From contig JAJQGP010000087.1 of the NCBI GenBank assembly GCA_021200475.1, forward strand, positions 24,713-58,819: a DNA stretch of 34,107 nt, in the 5' to 3' direction. The DNA comes from Lachnospiraceae bacterium (GTDB taxonomy: Bacteria; Bacillota; Clostridia; Lachnospirales; Lachnospiraceae). Shown here piece after piece: positions 21,875 to 30,837 of the stretch. Position 1 is the first letter of the stretch. Every line of letters starts with the position of its first letter. The notes below the pieces were generated by a model that was not told the DNA's origin, did no database searches, and saw only the letters and a list, made by a program, of their open reading frames with translations. The position numbers and the translations under genes are program-made.

Positions 21875-23287
21875 TTACTCTTCTTCCTCAATCACAGCAA
21901 AGGAATCCTCATACTCCTCATCGTCATCCTCTTCATAGAAGACATCGTCATCTTCCTCAATCGAATAATATATCCCTTCGTCTACATCATAATAAACATC
22001 CGGGTCCACTTCTTCCTCATCCGCGTCCGCGTCATAATACTCTTCCTCATCATCCAGATCCGCGCTGTCATCCACTTCACTGACGACCGCAATATCTGAA
22101 TAAATCACCGGATCTCCTTCTGAAATTCCATCGTACGGGAATGCAATATAGTCGTCCACCTCCAGCCCGTCAAGGACCTCATACTCTGCCAGCTCTTCGT
22201 CGTACTCACCAAGCGTGATCTCGTGCTTTTCAATGAGATTGGATGTATTCGCCAGCCATACGTACGCGCTGTCGCCCTCCTGGATAATGTAGAATTCCTC
22301 CAGCCACATGCCGGTTTTCTCCTCTGACTGTCCGGAATCCACTTCAATATAAACATGCTGTCCGAGGAGAAGCCCTTCCGAGCTGTCCAGATCAATATAA
22401 AAGCTATAGGTAGAGGTATCTGACGAAGAACTCGAGTAATAATAATAGCTGTCAGAGTCCTTCTCATCCTGCTCCGTGCTGATGTCCGTAATCTCACCCG
22501 TCCAGGTCTGAGAAGCGTCTACGCGGGAATAGACGATCACAGCGATTCCCTCATAAATATCATAGTAATTCAGCTCGTTGATCGTGCCCTTGATTCGATA
22601 GTCTCCTTCCGCCAGGATCGTAATATACACGGAACTATCTGAGCTGGAATAATAGGAGTCGGAGTCATCCTCCGTATCGGAAATCTTCTGGACAATGCCG
22701 CCCATGTCCGCCGTCACAACCGCCCCATCAATCGTCTCCTGCAGACTCTCATTTTCTACCTGCAGGGACTGGATTTCATATTCCAGAGAGCGGATCGAGT
22801 TCTGGAAGGACTGAATCTGCAGATTCGCTTCCAGAATATCATCCTCATCCTTATAGGTCGCAATCAGTTTTTCATAGGACGTGATCTGCGCTTCATAAGA
22901 CTGAATCTCCATCTGCTGTTTCTCTATATCAATCTCGTTCTGGGCAATCTGATCCTCTTCCTCCTGCGTCTCATAAGAAAAAAGGGCCTGCCCTTCCTCC
23001 ACCACGTCACCGACCTCTACATAGCACTCATCCACTGTGCGGTTCGAGTCCAGCTTAATCTCCAGGGTTGCCTGCGCTTCCACCTCACCGCTGTAACGGT
23101 CGACAACTCCTGTACCGGAACCATAGCCAGTGATGACCGATACCTTCTCCACATACACAGCATCCTCGCTGGAGGAGGATACGCGTTCCGTCGCCGCAGA
23201 ACCTCCCAGATAAAAATAGTAATACGCACCATAACCCCCGCCGCCAAGCAAGGCCAGAATCAGGATCGTAATCATTGCTTTTTTCAT
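21875..23287 (-). CDS. Membrane-fusion (HlyD/MacA-like) adaptor with acidic C-terminal tail
   Basis: A 470-residue adaptor that is first in the exporter unit. Residues 1-30 form a signal anchor (MKKAMITILILALLGGGGYG). The lipoyl-domain halves are YVEVGDVVEEGQALFSYE (~90-107) and GAVVTADMGGIVQKI (~187-201), separated by a coiled coil of about 75 residues, then beta-barrel and membrane-proximal domains with Ser/Tyr-rich loops (DSYYYYSSSSSD). The last ~70 residues are almost wholly Asp, Glu and Tyr (for example EEDDDVFYEEDDDEEYED) and are unusual for the family; they could bind cations or a basic substrate. The ATG at 23287 follows AGGGAAGA. A second adaptor follows the ATPase, so the system encodes two adaptors for one ATPase-permease pair. 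Confidence 0.9.
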   Translation of the reverse strand: MKKAMITILILALLGGGGYGAYYYFYLGGSAATERVSSSSEDAVYVEKVSVITGYGSGTGVVDRYSGEVEAQATLEIKLDSNRTVDECYVEVGDVVEEGQALFSYETQEEEDQIAQNEIDIEKQQMEIQSYEAQITSYEKLIATYKDEDDILEANLQIQSFQNSIRSLEYEIQSLQVENESLQETIDGAVVTADMGGIVQKISDTEDDSDSYYSSSDSSVYITILAEGDYRIKGTINELNYYDIYEGIAVIVYSRVDASQTWTGEITDISTEQDEKDSDSYYYYSSSSSDTSTYSFYIDLDSSEGLLLGQHVYIEVDSGQSEEKTGMWLEEFYIIQEGDSAYVWLANTSNLIEKHEITLGEYDEELAEYEVLDGLEVDDYIAFPYDGISEGDPVIYSDIAVVSEVDDSADLDDEEEYYDADADEEEVDPDVYYDVDEGIYYSIEEDDDVFYEEDDDEEYEDSFAVIEEEE

Positions 23288-23370
23288 AAACTGTCTTCCC
23301 TTAAACTTTCTGTATAGTTACTAAGGATCTGTTACAAAATAACCTATCTGTTTTGCACCGCCAGAGCGCA

Positions 23371-23493
23371 CTGCGGCCTGCTGCGGTTGCGTGTCATTTA
23401 CAATATAACACACCCACAGCCAAAAGTTCCACAATTTTTCTTAAGTATTTCTGAACTTAACAAAAAATAACGATTCAGAGCGGCAGGCCGCAG
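23371..23493. repeat. Inverted pair of a GC-rich repeat flanking the exporter promoter region
   Basis: CTGCGGCCTGC (23371-23381) and GCAGGCCGCAG (23483-23493) are an 11-bp perfect inverted pair enclosing about 100 bases upstream of the exporter operon. The right arm extends to an 18-base match (AGAGCGGCAGGCCGCAGA, 23477-23494) with 34006-34023 at one mismatch; the left arm matches 34009-34022 over 14 bases in reverse complement. This is a dispersed short repeat. Confidence 0.6.
23403..23411 (-). promoter_or_regulatory. Possible extended -10 promoter of the exporter operon
   Basis: On the minus strand TGTTATATT (TG-N-TATATT) resembles an extended -10 element. No good -35 box lies 16-18 bases upstream. 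The start would fall near 23396, about 110 bases before the first adaptor gene. A weaker alternative (TATACA near 23311) also exists. Confidence 0.3.
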
Positions 23494-23548
23494 AAACAAA
23501 AAGAAAGGAAGAACTCCCTCAGCCAATCGGCGAACCGGAATTCTTCCT
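23494..23548 (-). terminator. Rho-independent terminator of glyA
   Basis: On the minus strand AGGAAGAA (23541-23548) pairs with TTCTTCCT (23506-23513), followed by a T-rich run (TTCTTTTTGTTT). The loop is long (about 27 bases) and holds small internal pairs. It lies about 80 bases after the glyA stop; the bases between the two show no gene. Confidence 0.6.
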
Positions 23549-23628
23549 GAAACATGAAATGATTCGAACAGCAAAACTTCTATTGTGCTAAGACGCAATA
23601 CGAATCAGCAGGCTTCCTGGCAGTCAGA

Positions 23629-24870
23629 TCATCCGATCAGCGGATATCGGTCTGTAAGCGCTTTCACCAGCGCCCTGGCCTTCTCCTCACATCCCGGCTC
23701 ACTCTTCACTACGCACGCAATCGCTTCCGCAATCGTGTCCATATCTGCCTCATTCATACCGCGCGAGGTAACTGCCGGCGTCCCCAGACGCACACCGCTG
23801 GTCACGAAAGCGGACTGCGGGTCATTCGGAATCGTGTTCTTATTGCAGGTAATATTTACCGAATCCAGCAGATGCTCGACCTCCTTGCCAGTCTTGCCTA
23901 CACTGGTCAGGTCTACCAGCATCAGATGGTTGTCTGTGCCGCCGGATACAATCCGTACCCCACGGTTCATCAAACCGGCGCAGAGAGCCTTCGCATTCTT
24001 TGCGACATTCTCCTGATAAGTCCTGAACTCCGGCTGAAGCGCCTCTTTGAAGCAAACAGTCTTTGCCGCAATCACATGCATCAGCGGCCCTCCCTGTGTT
24101 CCCGGAAATACCGCTTTATTAAAATTCGCTTTCTTCGCGAACTCCGCGTCTGACAGAATCAGGCCTCCACGCGGTCCGCGCAGAGTCTTATGCGTCGTCG
24201 TTGTAGTCACATGCGCATAGGGAATCGGGCTTGGATGGATCCCAGCGGCCACCAGACCCGCAATGTGCGCGATATCTACCATCAGATACGCCCCCACCTC
24301 GTCTGCGATCTCGCGAAAACGCTTAAAATCAATCGTGCGCGCATAAGCGCTCGCTCCGGCCACGATCATCTTCGGGCGGCATTCCAGCGCAATCCTCCGC
24401 ACCTCGTCATAGTCGATAAAACCGTCGTCATTGACACCATAAGGTGTAACGTCAAAATAGGCTCCTGAAAAATTCGCAGGACTTCCATGCGAAAGATGAC
24501 CGCCCTGGGAGAGATTCATACCCATCACCTTGTCGCCAGGCTTCAGCAGCGCAAAGAACACTGCCATATTCGCCTGCGCCCCGGAATGCGGCTGTACATT
24601 TGCATAAGTACATCCAAACAGCTCCATGGCTCGCTCTCTCGCGAGGTTCTCCACAACGTCCACACATTCACAGCCGCCATAATAGCGCTTCCCCGGGTAG
24701 CCTTCCGCATATTTATTCGTCAGGGGACTTCCCATTGCCGCCATCACAGCCCTGGAAACCCAGTTTTCCGATGCGATCAGTTCAATGTGGCTGTTCTGCC
24801 TCTCCTGCTCCGCGACAATCGCATCTGCGATCTCGCTGTCCACGCGCCGCACTTCATCCAGTGAATACAT
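23629..24870 (-). CDS. glyA: Serine hydroxymethyltransferase
   Basis: GlyA interconverts serine and glycine with transfer of the one-carbon unit to tetrahydrofolate, using PLP. The 413-residue chain has the full family pattern: [13 protein letters not shown] near residue 32, [36 protein letters not shown] and the PLP-lysine site [14 protein letters not shown] near residue 228. The ATG at 24870 follows AAGGAGA. It is monocistronic, with its own promoter and a terminator at 23494-23548. There is no glycine riboswitch motif in the leader. Confidence 0.97.
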   Translation of the reverse strand: MYSLDEVRRVDSEIADAIVAEQERQNSHIELIASENWVSRAVMAAMGSPLTNKYAEGYPGKRYYGGCECVDVVENLARERAMELFGCTYANVQPHSGAQANMAVFFALLKPGDKVMGMNLSQGGHLSHGSPANFSGAYFDVTPYGVNDDGFIDYDEVRRIALECRPKMIVAGASAYARTIDFKRFREIADEVGAYLMVDIAHIAGLVAAGIHPSPIPYAHVTTTTTHKTLRGPRGGLILSDAEFAKKANFNKAVFPGTQGGPLMHVIAAKTVCFKEALQPEFRTYQENVAKNAKALCAGLMNRGVRIVSGGTDNHLMLVDLTSVGKTGKEVEHLLDSVNITCNKNTIPNDPQSAFVTSGVRLGTPAVTSRGMNEADMDTIAEAIACVVKSEPGCEEKARALVKALTDRYPLIG

Positions 24871-24952
24871 AATATTTTCTCCTTACTGTTTTATCGTAGC
24901 CTTCGAAACTGTTCGACCTTCCCAACAGTCTTCTTATTTACACACTTCGCAT

Positions 24953-24981
24953 ATCTTACTTTGCTTTCCAATAAAAGTCAA
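24953..24981 (-). promoter_or_regulatory. SigA-type promoter of glyA
   Basis: On the minus strand TTGACT (24976-24981), 17 bases and TAAGAT (24953-24958). The start near 24946 gives a leader of about 75 bases. In front of it an A/T-rich stretch of about 245 bases to the next promoter (24982-25226) holds no supportable gene. Confidence 0.75.
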
Positions 24982-25226
24982 GACCGTTCGCCCTGTTTTT
25001 TTCCATGCTCTTTCACCGGTTTTTTTCAGAAATACATTTTCTGTAATGCCAGTCCCGTCATAAAAACACAGAAGCCAAACTTTTTGCGAAATCACATTAT
25101 TTCCGAAGCTTTGTTTGTTTTCCATTTAAAAGGCAAATCAGCTGTTCACTTTGTGCGCGAAACCGGACGATTTTTATCGAATTATGTCAGATACGATTTG
25201 AATTTGAAAATTATTTAAAGTAGAGT

Positions 25227-25255
25227 TTGACAAATACAATCATTTCGTGTAAAAT
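25227..25255 (+). promoter_or_regulatory. SigA-type promoter of the DUF1294 fusion gene
   Basis: TTGACA (25227-25232), a 17-base spacer and TAAAAT (25250-25255), preceded by A/T-rich sequence. The start near 25262 leaves about 30 bases before the ATG at 25291. Confidence 0.8.
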
Positions 25256-25290
25256 CTTTCCATCAAAGGTACTTATTGTCAGAGGTGAAA

Positions 25291-26613
25291 ATGAAGGTTT
25301 TTTTGATTACATACACCATTCTCATAAATATCATCGGGCTGCTGGTTATGGGACTGGACAAGCTGAAGGCCCGGCGGAGAAAAAAGCGGATTCCGGAGCG
25401 AACGCTTTTTCTCATTGCGCTTATTTTCGGCAGTGTCGGCATCCTGGTGGGTATGTACCTCTTCCATCATAAGACCAAAAAGCGGCGTTTCTCCATCGGG
25501 ATCCCTGCAATTCTGGCAGTGCAGCTTCTGTTTGTCGGTCTCCTCTATCAGTGGAACAGGAAGGAGATGGAACGTCCTTCTCAGGCCGTTCTGCAAGAGC
25601 TGGAACAGATCCGAGAGCTTGATGAGGATACCATTGCCTCCTTTATCTCTTATGAAAATCTGATCAATTCGAACCTGGCCTCCGGCGAAATCGGCTCAGA
25701 CGCCGCAGAAGCGGTCAGTCTCTTCTTTCAGGATTTTTCGTACCGCATTCAAGAAGAAACCATTAACGGCGATAACGCTACCGTTGCCGTCCAGATCACC
25801 AATATAGACGCAAAAGCCCTTGCCCGTGATCTCTGCACGGAAATTTTAAAACAATCGGTCGAAATATATCCGGAAGATAACACAGAATCAACTACAAACG
25901 ATTACTATTGTCTCCTGCGTGATACGCTTGCTGCCAACACTTATGACACCGCTGTCACCACCGCCTATTTTCATCTTCAGAAAACAGATGATATCTGGAC
26001 GATTCTCTCAGACTCTGATCTGGAGAATGAGCTGGTCGGCGGATTTATCACTTATATGAATGATCCCTATATCTTAAGCGCTTCTGAGGTTCTTGAAATC
26101 CATCTGGAAGCGCTGCGTGAGCTGTCCGCAGATGAATGGATGGATTATCTCGAAGTGGAAGATATTTTTGCTACCTGCAACACAGAATACTACTCTTTGA
26201 TTGATGAGGCGTACATTCGGCAGCTGACCGATGCGTTTGACTGCGAAATTCTCCGATGTACAGAAAACGGATCCTCTGCCGAAGCAGTGATCCGTGTCAC
26301 AAGCGTTGATATGACCAGTGTACTGGAAGTGTATAAAAAAGCGCTCCTGGCCTACGCCGGAACGACGCAGTCCATCCGGGACAACTCTGTCGTCTTTTCC
26401 AATGAAACCTCCCGGATGCTTCTGGAGGCTTTGCAGGAAAACACAGCCACCACATCCATTGACGTTACCATTACGTTTTCCAACAATGGTTCCACCTGGG
26501 AGATCTATTTCGATAACGAATTCACGGACGCCCTTATGGGCGGGATGACTGCGGCGATCGAAGCCTTCTCTTCCTCAGGAGAAGATACCCAGGAGGTATC
26601 CCCGTCGGAATAA
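25291..26613 (+). CDS. DUF1294 membrane protein with large extracytoplasmic domain
   Basis: A 440-residue protein. The first ~85 residues are a DUF1294 domain: helix ITYTILINIIGLLVMGLDKL, basic loop ARRRKKRIPERTLFLIAL, GSVGILVGMYLFHHKT and a helix ending near 85. DUF1294 has no known function and usually makes up the whole ~90-residue protein. The remaining ~350 residues are acidic, apparently outside the membrane, and contain two similar modules (ALARDLCTEILKQSVE and SVLEVYKKALLAYAG each follow a beta-strand VQITNID or IRVTSVD), reminiscent of NTF2-like domains in secreted Firmicutes proteins. The ATG at 25291 follows AGAGGTGA; a TTG at 25276 would add five residues. It stands alone, convergent with hisS. 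I do not recognise a function. Confidence 0.75.
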   Translation: MKVFLITYTILINIIGLLVMGLDKLKARRRKKRIPERTLFLIALIFGSVGILVGMYLFHHKTKKRRFSIGIPAILAVQLLFVGLLYQWNRKEMERPSQAVLQELEQIRELDEDTIASFISYENLINSNLASGEIGSDAAEAVSLFFQDFSYRIQEETINGDNATVAVQITNIDAKALARDLCTEILKQSVEIYPEDNTESTTNDYYCLLRDTLAANTYDTAVTTAYFHLQKTDDIWTILSDSDLENELVGGFITYMNDPYILSASEVLEIHLEALRELSADEWMDYLEVEDIFATCNTEYYSLIDEAYIRQLTDAFDCEILRCTENGSSAEAVIRVTSVDMTSVLEVYKKALLAYAGTTQSIRDNSVVFSNETSRMLLEALQENTATTSIDVTITFSNNGSTWEIYFDNEFTDALMGGMTAAIEAFSSSGEDTQEVSPSE

Positions 26614-26636
26614 AAGGCGTTCGGCTGCCACCCGGT

Positions 26637-27887
26637 CTATTTTTCGGACAGAAACTCCGCGATCTGATCCAGTGCGACCTCTGTCTGTTCACCGGTAGCC
26701 ATATTTTTCAATTTCGCGCAATGATCCGAAAGCTCCTGCGTACCGATAATCACTGTATTTAAGACACCCAGCTTATTCGCGTACTTCATCTGCGCTTTTA
26801 CACTGCGGTCCATGTAATCCGTCTCAACGATCAGTCCTTTCTTTCGAAGATCGCTCACCAGCTGATATGCGCGGGGACGCGCTTCTTTTCCGAGAATCCC
26901 GACATAAAGATCCACCGGCTCCTCTTCCGGAAAGCAGACGCCCTCATTCTCCATAAAATACAGGATACGTTCAATTCCCATACCAAATCCGGCCGATGGG
27001 ATATCCTGTTTTTCATCCAGCTCATGAATCAGTCCGTCGTATCTGCCGCCGCCGCAGAGCGTAAATCCATCCGCATTCACAAATTCAAACACTGTCTTTG
27101 TGTAATAATCCAGGCCGCGGACAATCCCGGTGTCGATTTCATAGGGAATCGAAAGCTCATCCAGCAGAGACTGCAATTCTTCAAAATGCTCCCTGCACGC
27201 GTCATCCAGGTACTGAATGGTGCGGGGGGCATCCGCGACAATTGCCTTACAGGTATCTACCTTGCAATCCAATACACGCAGCGGATTTTTCTCCATGCGT
27301 TCGCGACAGGTTGGACAGAGCTGTGTCTCATATTTCTTCAGGTAAGAGAGCAGCGCGTCATTGTAAGCCTTCCGGCAATTCGCGCAGCCGATGCTGTTGA
27401 TGTGAAGCTTCACGTCGCGCAGACCAAGCTTGCCAAGCAGCTCCGTCACAAAGGTGATCAGTTCCATCTCCACAAGCGGGCTCTCTGAACCAACGATTTC
27501 CACACCAAACTGGTGATGCTGGCGAAGTCTGCCCTTCTGCGGCTTTTCATAGCGAAACGCCGGTGTCACATAAAAAAGCTTCGTCGGCGCCGCATTGGCA
27601 TAGAGGCTGTGCTCCAGATAAGCGCGCATCACACCTGCTGTGCCTTCCGGCTTCAATGTAATACTGCGTTTCCCCTTATCCTGAAACGTGTACATCTCTT
27701 TTTGCACGACATCCGTCGTATCACCCACACCGCGCTGAAAAAGCTCTGTGTGTTCAAAAATCGGCGTAATAATCTCACTCATATGATACGTACGTGCCGT
27801 CTCCCGCGCAAGCTTCTCCACATAAGCGCGCCTGCGCATATCCTCTCCATACCAGTCCTGTACACCCCTCGGTGCCTGTGTAATCAT
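26637..27887 (-). CDS. hisS: Histidine--tRNA ligase
   Basis: HisRS charges tRNA-His with histidine. The 416-residue class II synthetase shows motif 1 region ([11 protein letters not shown]), motif 2 [18 protein letters not shown], the HisRS-specific sequences [12 protein letters not shown] and GGGRYDGL, motif 3 GFGMGIER and an anticodon-binding domain ([19 protein letters not shown] onward). The ATG at 27887 has AAGGAGG nearby. It closes the apt-relA-hydrolase-hemZ-HD-GYP-hisS run; aspS, which often follows in Firmicutes, is absent here because the next gene converges. No T-box leader is visible upstream. Confidence 0.97.
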   Translation of the reverse strand: MITQAPRGVQDWYGEDMRRRAYVEKLARETARTYHMSEIITPIFEHTELFQRGVGDTTDVVQKEMYTFQDKGKRSITLKPEGTAGVMRAYLEHSLYANAAPTKLFYVTPAFRYEKPQKGRLRQHHQFGVEIVGSESPLVEMELITFVTELLGKLGLRDVKLHINSIGCANCRKAYNDALLSYLKKYETQLCPTCRERMEKNPLRVLDCKVDTCKAIVADAPRTIQYLDDACREHFEELQSLLDELSIPYEIDTGIVRGLDYYTKTVFEFVNADGFTLCGGGRYDGLIHELDEKQDIPSAGFGMGIERILYFMENEGVCFPEEEPVDLYVGILGKEARPRAYQLVSDLRKKGLIVETDYMDRSVKAQMKYANKLGVLNTVIIGTQELSDHCAKLKNMATGEQTEVALDQIAEFLSEK

Positions 27888-27911
27888 GTCAAAATCCTCC
27901 TTACCACCATT

Positions 27912-28490
27912 TCATATGTCAAAATTCCGGCTGTTCTCCGTTTCCGGCCACGCCATGCGCTTCTCCGGATTCCCCGCATCCAGCAATTCTTCCAGCTTTG
28001 TCTCCAGAGCGCCTGTGTCAAGCAGCTCCTCCAGCCCCGGCTTATGGACGACACGCAAAAAAGCCAGAAACACACCGATATCATAATCTTTCGATTCTTC
28101 GATCATCATCTCTACCGCCGTATCCACGTCAAAGGCCCGGCGGTACGGGCGATCCGATGTCAGCGCGGCAAACACATCACAGACACGCAGGATCCGCGCT
28201 CCTATGGGAATATCCTCTCTTGTCAGATTCATCGGATACCCGGTGCCGTCACAGTTTTCATGATGGTATTTAACCATATCCACCACGGTCCGTGGATATC
28301 CCATTTTTTCCAGAATCGCCGCACCAATCACAGAATGACGGCGAACATAGCGCATTTCCTCAATTACAAGTGTCTCGTTCTCGTGTCCGCGCACATAGTG
28401 CGCCAGTTCCAGCTTACCAATATCGTGAAGGAACCCGGCAACAGCAAGATCATGGCAGTCTTCCGGCAGCAGACCCATCTCTTCCCCCAC
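27912..28490 (-). CDS. HD-GYP domain protein, N-terminus probably frame-disrupted
   Basis: The reading frame encodes the HD-GYP core: LHDIGK (residues 21-26 from the GTG at 28490), then HHENCDGTGYP (76-86), IPIGARILRVCDVFAALTSDRPYR. HD-GYP proteins hydrolyse cyclic di-GMP; a short cytoplasmic relative may have another role. From GTG 28490 the protein is 192 residues but lacks the first helix of the fold. That helix (PIIRPSIVKELTHACTVSNL) is encoded in frame just upstream, yet no start codon exists before it. A GTG at 28588-28590, overlapping the hemZ stop as GTGA, is in the right place but out of frame by one base across an A8 run (28563-28570). Removing one A gives a 225-residue protein beginning MKTRLFTKKYPIIRPS. 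The start is therefore uncertain. It sits 24 bases before hisS. Confidence 0.75.
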   Translation of the reverse strand: MGEEMGLLPEDCHDLAVAGFLHDIGKLELAHYVRGHENETLVIEEMRYVRRHSVIGAAILEKMGYPRTVVDMVKYHHENCDGTGYPMNLTREDIPIGARILRVCDVFAALTSDRPYRRAFDVDTAVEMMIEESKDYDIGVFLAFLRVVHKPGLEELLDTGALETKLEELLDAGNPEKRMAWPETENSRNFDI

Positions 28491-28562
28491 GCGAAAAGCC
28501 AGATTGCTTACCGTACAGGCATGCGTCAGCTCCTTTACAATACTGGGGCGGATGATCGGATA

Positions 28563-28570
28563 TTTTTTTT
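28563..28570 (-). other. A8 homopolymer tract at the HD-GYP 5' end
   Basis: Eight consecutive A on the minus strand separate a GTG start coupled to the hemZ stop from the HD-GYP frame. Seven A would join them; eight leave the 5' codons out of frame. Such a run is prone to replication slippage and to RNA polymerase or sequencing slippage. Confidence 0.8.
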
Positions 28571-28586
28571 GTAAAGAGGCGCGTTT

Positions 28587-30164
28587 TCACCCATACAGCC
28601 CTGCCCTCTTTCTCTCTATCATTTCGTCGATTCGCTCCATGTAATTTTTAATATCCTTCACATTTTCCACCCGGGAAATCCGGTTCCCAGGCAGTACCAG
28701 TTTTGTAGAGGCTCCCGCGCCAAGGGCCAGGATGGTCTGGATTTCTTCCATGATCAGAATATTGTATAAACCCTCGCAGCCTTCCCTGGCGTATCCGACA
28801 TTTTCAAAATTACCCGCCATATTCTTCTGCCGGTACAGATAATAGGGGTGCAAACCAGCCTCCCGCGTATAAGCCGCCGTCATATCCATGATCGCACTGC
28901 TGTTTTCAAATGTAAGCTCCCTGTGCTCTTCGCGGAACAGACGCAGTCTGGCAGCCCGCTTCACTGCAAGAGAATGAACCGTAATGCTGTCCGGAGCCAT
29001 CGCGGAAAGCACCTGCATTGTGTGTTCCACTTCGGAAGCACCCTCGCCGGGCAATCCGACGATCAGATCCATATTAATATTGTCAAACCCCATCTCCCGT
29101 GCCAGGAAAAAGGCGTCCCTTGTCTCTTCTACCGTATGCTTCCTGCCTATAAAGTCAAGCGTCTCCTGATTCATCGTCTGTGGATTAATGGAAATCCGTG
29201 TGATGCCATGCTTCTTCAATACCGAGAGCTTCTCCCGCGAAATACTGTCCGGCCGGCCGGCCTCTACCGTATACTCCTGGGTACGTCCAAGATCAAAGCA
29301 GCTCTCCACCTTTGAGAGAAGCCGGTCCAGCTGTTCCGCCTCCAGCGTTGTCGGCGTACCTCCGCCGATATAGACCGTATCCGGCCCGCGCCCCGGCAGC
29401 AGCTTCGACACCCGCTCCATCTCATACAGGAGGGTATCCAGATAGGCGTCCACCTGATTTTTCCACAAAGCAATCGGGCTTGAGCTGAAGGAACAGTAAA
29501 GACAAATACTGGGGCAAAACGGGATGCCAATATAAAGACTGTAGCCGTTCCACAACGGCTCCGGAATTGTCTGCGTCCGATCTGCCTCCTGGTTCAGACA
29601 CAATTTCTCCAGCAAATAGCGCTCCCGATTCGCGATCGCGATGGCAAGCGCTGTTTTTTCATTGCTCGTGTAATAGGTTTTCCGCATATAATCAGCGATC
29701 GCGCTGTTTTTCCATCCCTGATTCAAAAGAGCCATCGGGATTTTCGTCGGGCGGATGCCTGTCAGATTCCCCCACGGCAGCGTTTTTCCGGAATATCCGG
29801 ACAGCAGCTGATAAAGCAGCCGTTTCAGCTCATTCTTCGTCTCATGGCGGTCTTCCTCACAGCAGAAGCTCTCCCTGCAGAGCCTCTCCTCTGCATTTTC
29901 AAAGAGAAGCATTCGAATCTGCGACCGGCCGTCCGCTTCCGGCACAAAAGTAATGTTCAGAAAAAACAGCTCCGTATCCGGCCGAACGGCATCCTTTTTA
30001 TCTGGTGCCTGCCGGCATTCTGCCGCAGGCACCCTGTCACTCTTATTTTCTTCATCCGCGCTCTGACCACAGTCTACCCGCACTTCCTCGCCCGGATAGA
30101 AAGCGCGTACCAGCGAATGAACATCGTATTGAAAACATTGTCTGTTTAAGCTTACCTGTATCAT
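28587..30164 (-). CDS. hemZ: Coproporphyrinogen dehydrogenase HemZ (radical SAM)
   Basis: HemZ is the Firmicutes radical-SAM protein related to HemN, annotated as oxygen-independent coproporphyrinogen III dehydrogenase. The 525-residue protein has a Firmicutes-type N-terminal domain (including LPWGNLTGIRPTKIP), then the radical-SAM core with C217-x3-C221-x2-C224 (FCPSICLYCSF), followed by GGGTPTTLEAEQL and TVEAGRPDSIS. MAGNFENVGYA belongs to the C-terminal region. A polar stretch at residues ~35-58 is an unusual low-similarity insert. The ATG at 30164 follows GAGAAG. Haem synthesis genes are otherwise absent, and in Clostridia this family may serve other tetrapyrrole or radical reactions. Confidence 0.92.
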   Translation of the reverse strand: MIQVSLNRQCFQYDVHSLVRAFYPGEEVRVDCGQSADEENKSDRVPAAECRQAPDKKDAVRPDTELFFLNITFVPEADGRSQIRMLLFENAEERLCRESFCCEEDRHETKNELKRLLYQLLSGYSGKTLPWGNLTGIRPTKIPMALLNQGWKNSAIADYMRKTYYTSNEKTALAIAIANRERYLLEKLCLNQEADRTQTIPEPLWNGYSLYIGIPFCPSICLYCSFSSSPIALWKNQVDAYLDTLLYEMERVSKLLPGRGPDTVYIGGGTPTTLEAEQLDRLLSKVESCFDLGRTQEYTVEAGRPDSISREKLSVLKKHGITRISINPQTMNQETLDFIGRKHTVEETRDAFFLAREMGFDNINMDLIVGLPGEGASEVEHTMQVLSAMAPDSITVHSLAVKRAARLRLFREEHRELTFENSSAIMDMTAAYTREAGLHPYYLYRQKNMAGNFENVGYAREGCEGLYNILIMEEIQTILALGAGASTKLVLPGNRISRVENVKDIKNYMERIDEMIERKRAGLYG

Positions 30165-30206
30165 ATCTTCTCAATCGTTTTCTACTGGTTGTTTCGCAAC
30201 AGCTCC

Positions 30207-30833
30207 TCAGTATGGATTAAAGCGCTTTTCATACTGGATCGTTGTCGGAGCCTCATGTCCCGGATAGACATCCGTCTCATCCGGGAGCAGAAAAAGTGTT
30301 TCATGGAGGGAACGATGCATATCACCCATGCTCCCGGTCGGAAAATCCGTCCGCCCTACGCTGCAGTGAAACAGGGTATCACCGGAAAACAAAACCTTCT
30401 CCCCGGAAAGGTAATAACAGGTACTTCCGATGGTGTGTCCCGGCGTATGCAGCACGGTAACGGCAAACCCGGCCAGGAGCAGCTCCTCTCCATCTGTAAA
30501 ATACCGATCTGCCGTCAGGCCATACCCACTGCCATACCAGCACGTCAGATTCTTTACCGGATCAGACAGAACCTCCTGCTCCTTATCCAGCGCATAAATG
30601 GGAATCCCATATCGGGTTTTCAGCTCCATGGCAGCGCCGATATGATCAAAATGTCCATGCGTCAGCAGGATGGCTTCCGGCTTCCCGCCCATGGCGGTAA
30701 TTTTCCGTACAATGTCATCCGCCCGATCCGCCGGATCCAGGATCAGCAGCGCACCGGACGACCTGTTTTTGGCCAGATAGCAATTCGTCCTCACCGGGCC
30801 AAGCACCAGCGTCTCAAGCTGAAGCTGATTCAT
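30207..30833 (-). CDS. MBL-fold metallo-hydrolase (glyoxalase II-like)
   Basis: A 208-residue beta-lactamase-fold hydrolase of the glyoxalase II/YqgX type. The metal-binding motif THGHFDHIG (about residues 67-75) is intact, followed by HTPGHTIGS, SGDTLF and YPGHEAPTT, giving the full set of His/Asp ligands. NCYLAKN near the N-terminus is also typical. The ATG at 30833 lies four bases past the relA stop (TGATAAGATG), so translation is probably coupled. The family has hydrolytic activity on thioesters such as S-lactoylglutathione analogues; the physiological substrate in this operon position is unknown although the location beside relA/hemZ is conserved in Firmicutes. Confidence 0.9.
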   Translation of the reverse strand: MNQLQLETLVLGPVRTNCYLAKNRSSGALLILDPADRADDIVRKITAMGGKPEAILLTHGHFDHIGAAMELKTRYGIPIYALDKEQEVLSDPVKNLTCWYGSGYGLTADRYFTDGEELLLAGFAVTVLHTPGHTIGSTCYYLSGEKVLFSGDTLFHCSVGRTDFPTGSMGDMHRSLHETLFLLPDETDVYPGHEAPTTIQYEKRFNPY

Positions 30834-30837
30834 CTTA

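Noticed and set aside
28524-28538. Mini-frame ATG-CCT-GTA-CGG-TAA behind AAAGGAG at the HD-GYP 5' end
   Set aside because: Although the spacing suits initiation, the same bases encode the conserved HD-GYP helix KELTHACTV in another frame, so the match is probably coincidental.
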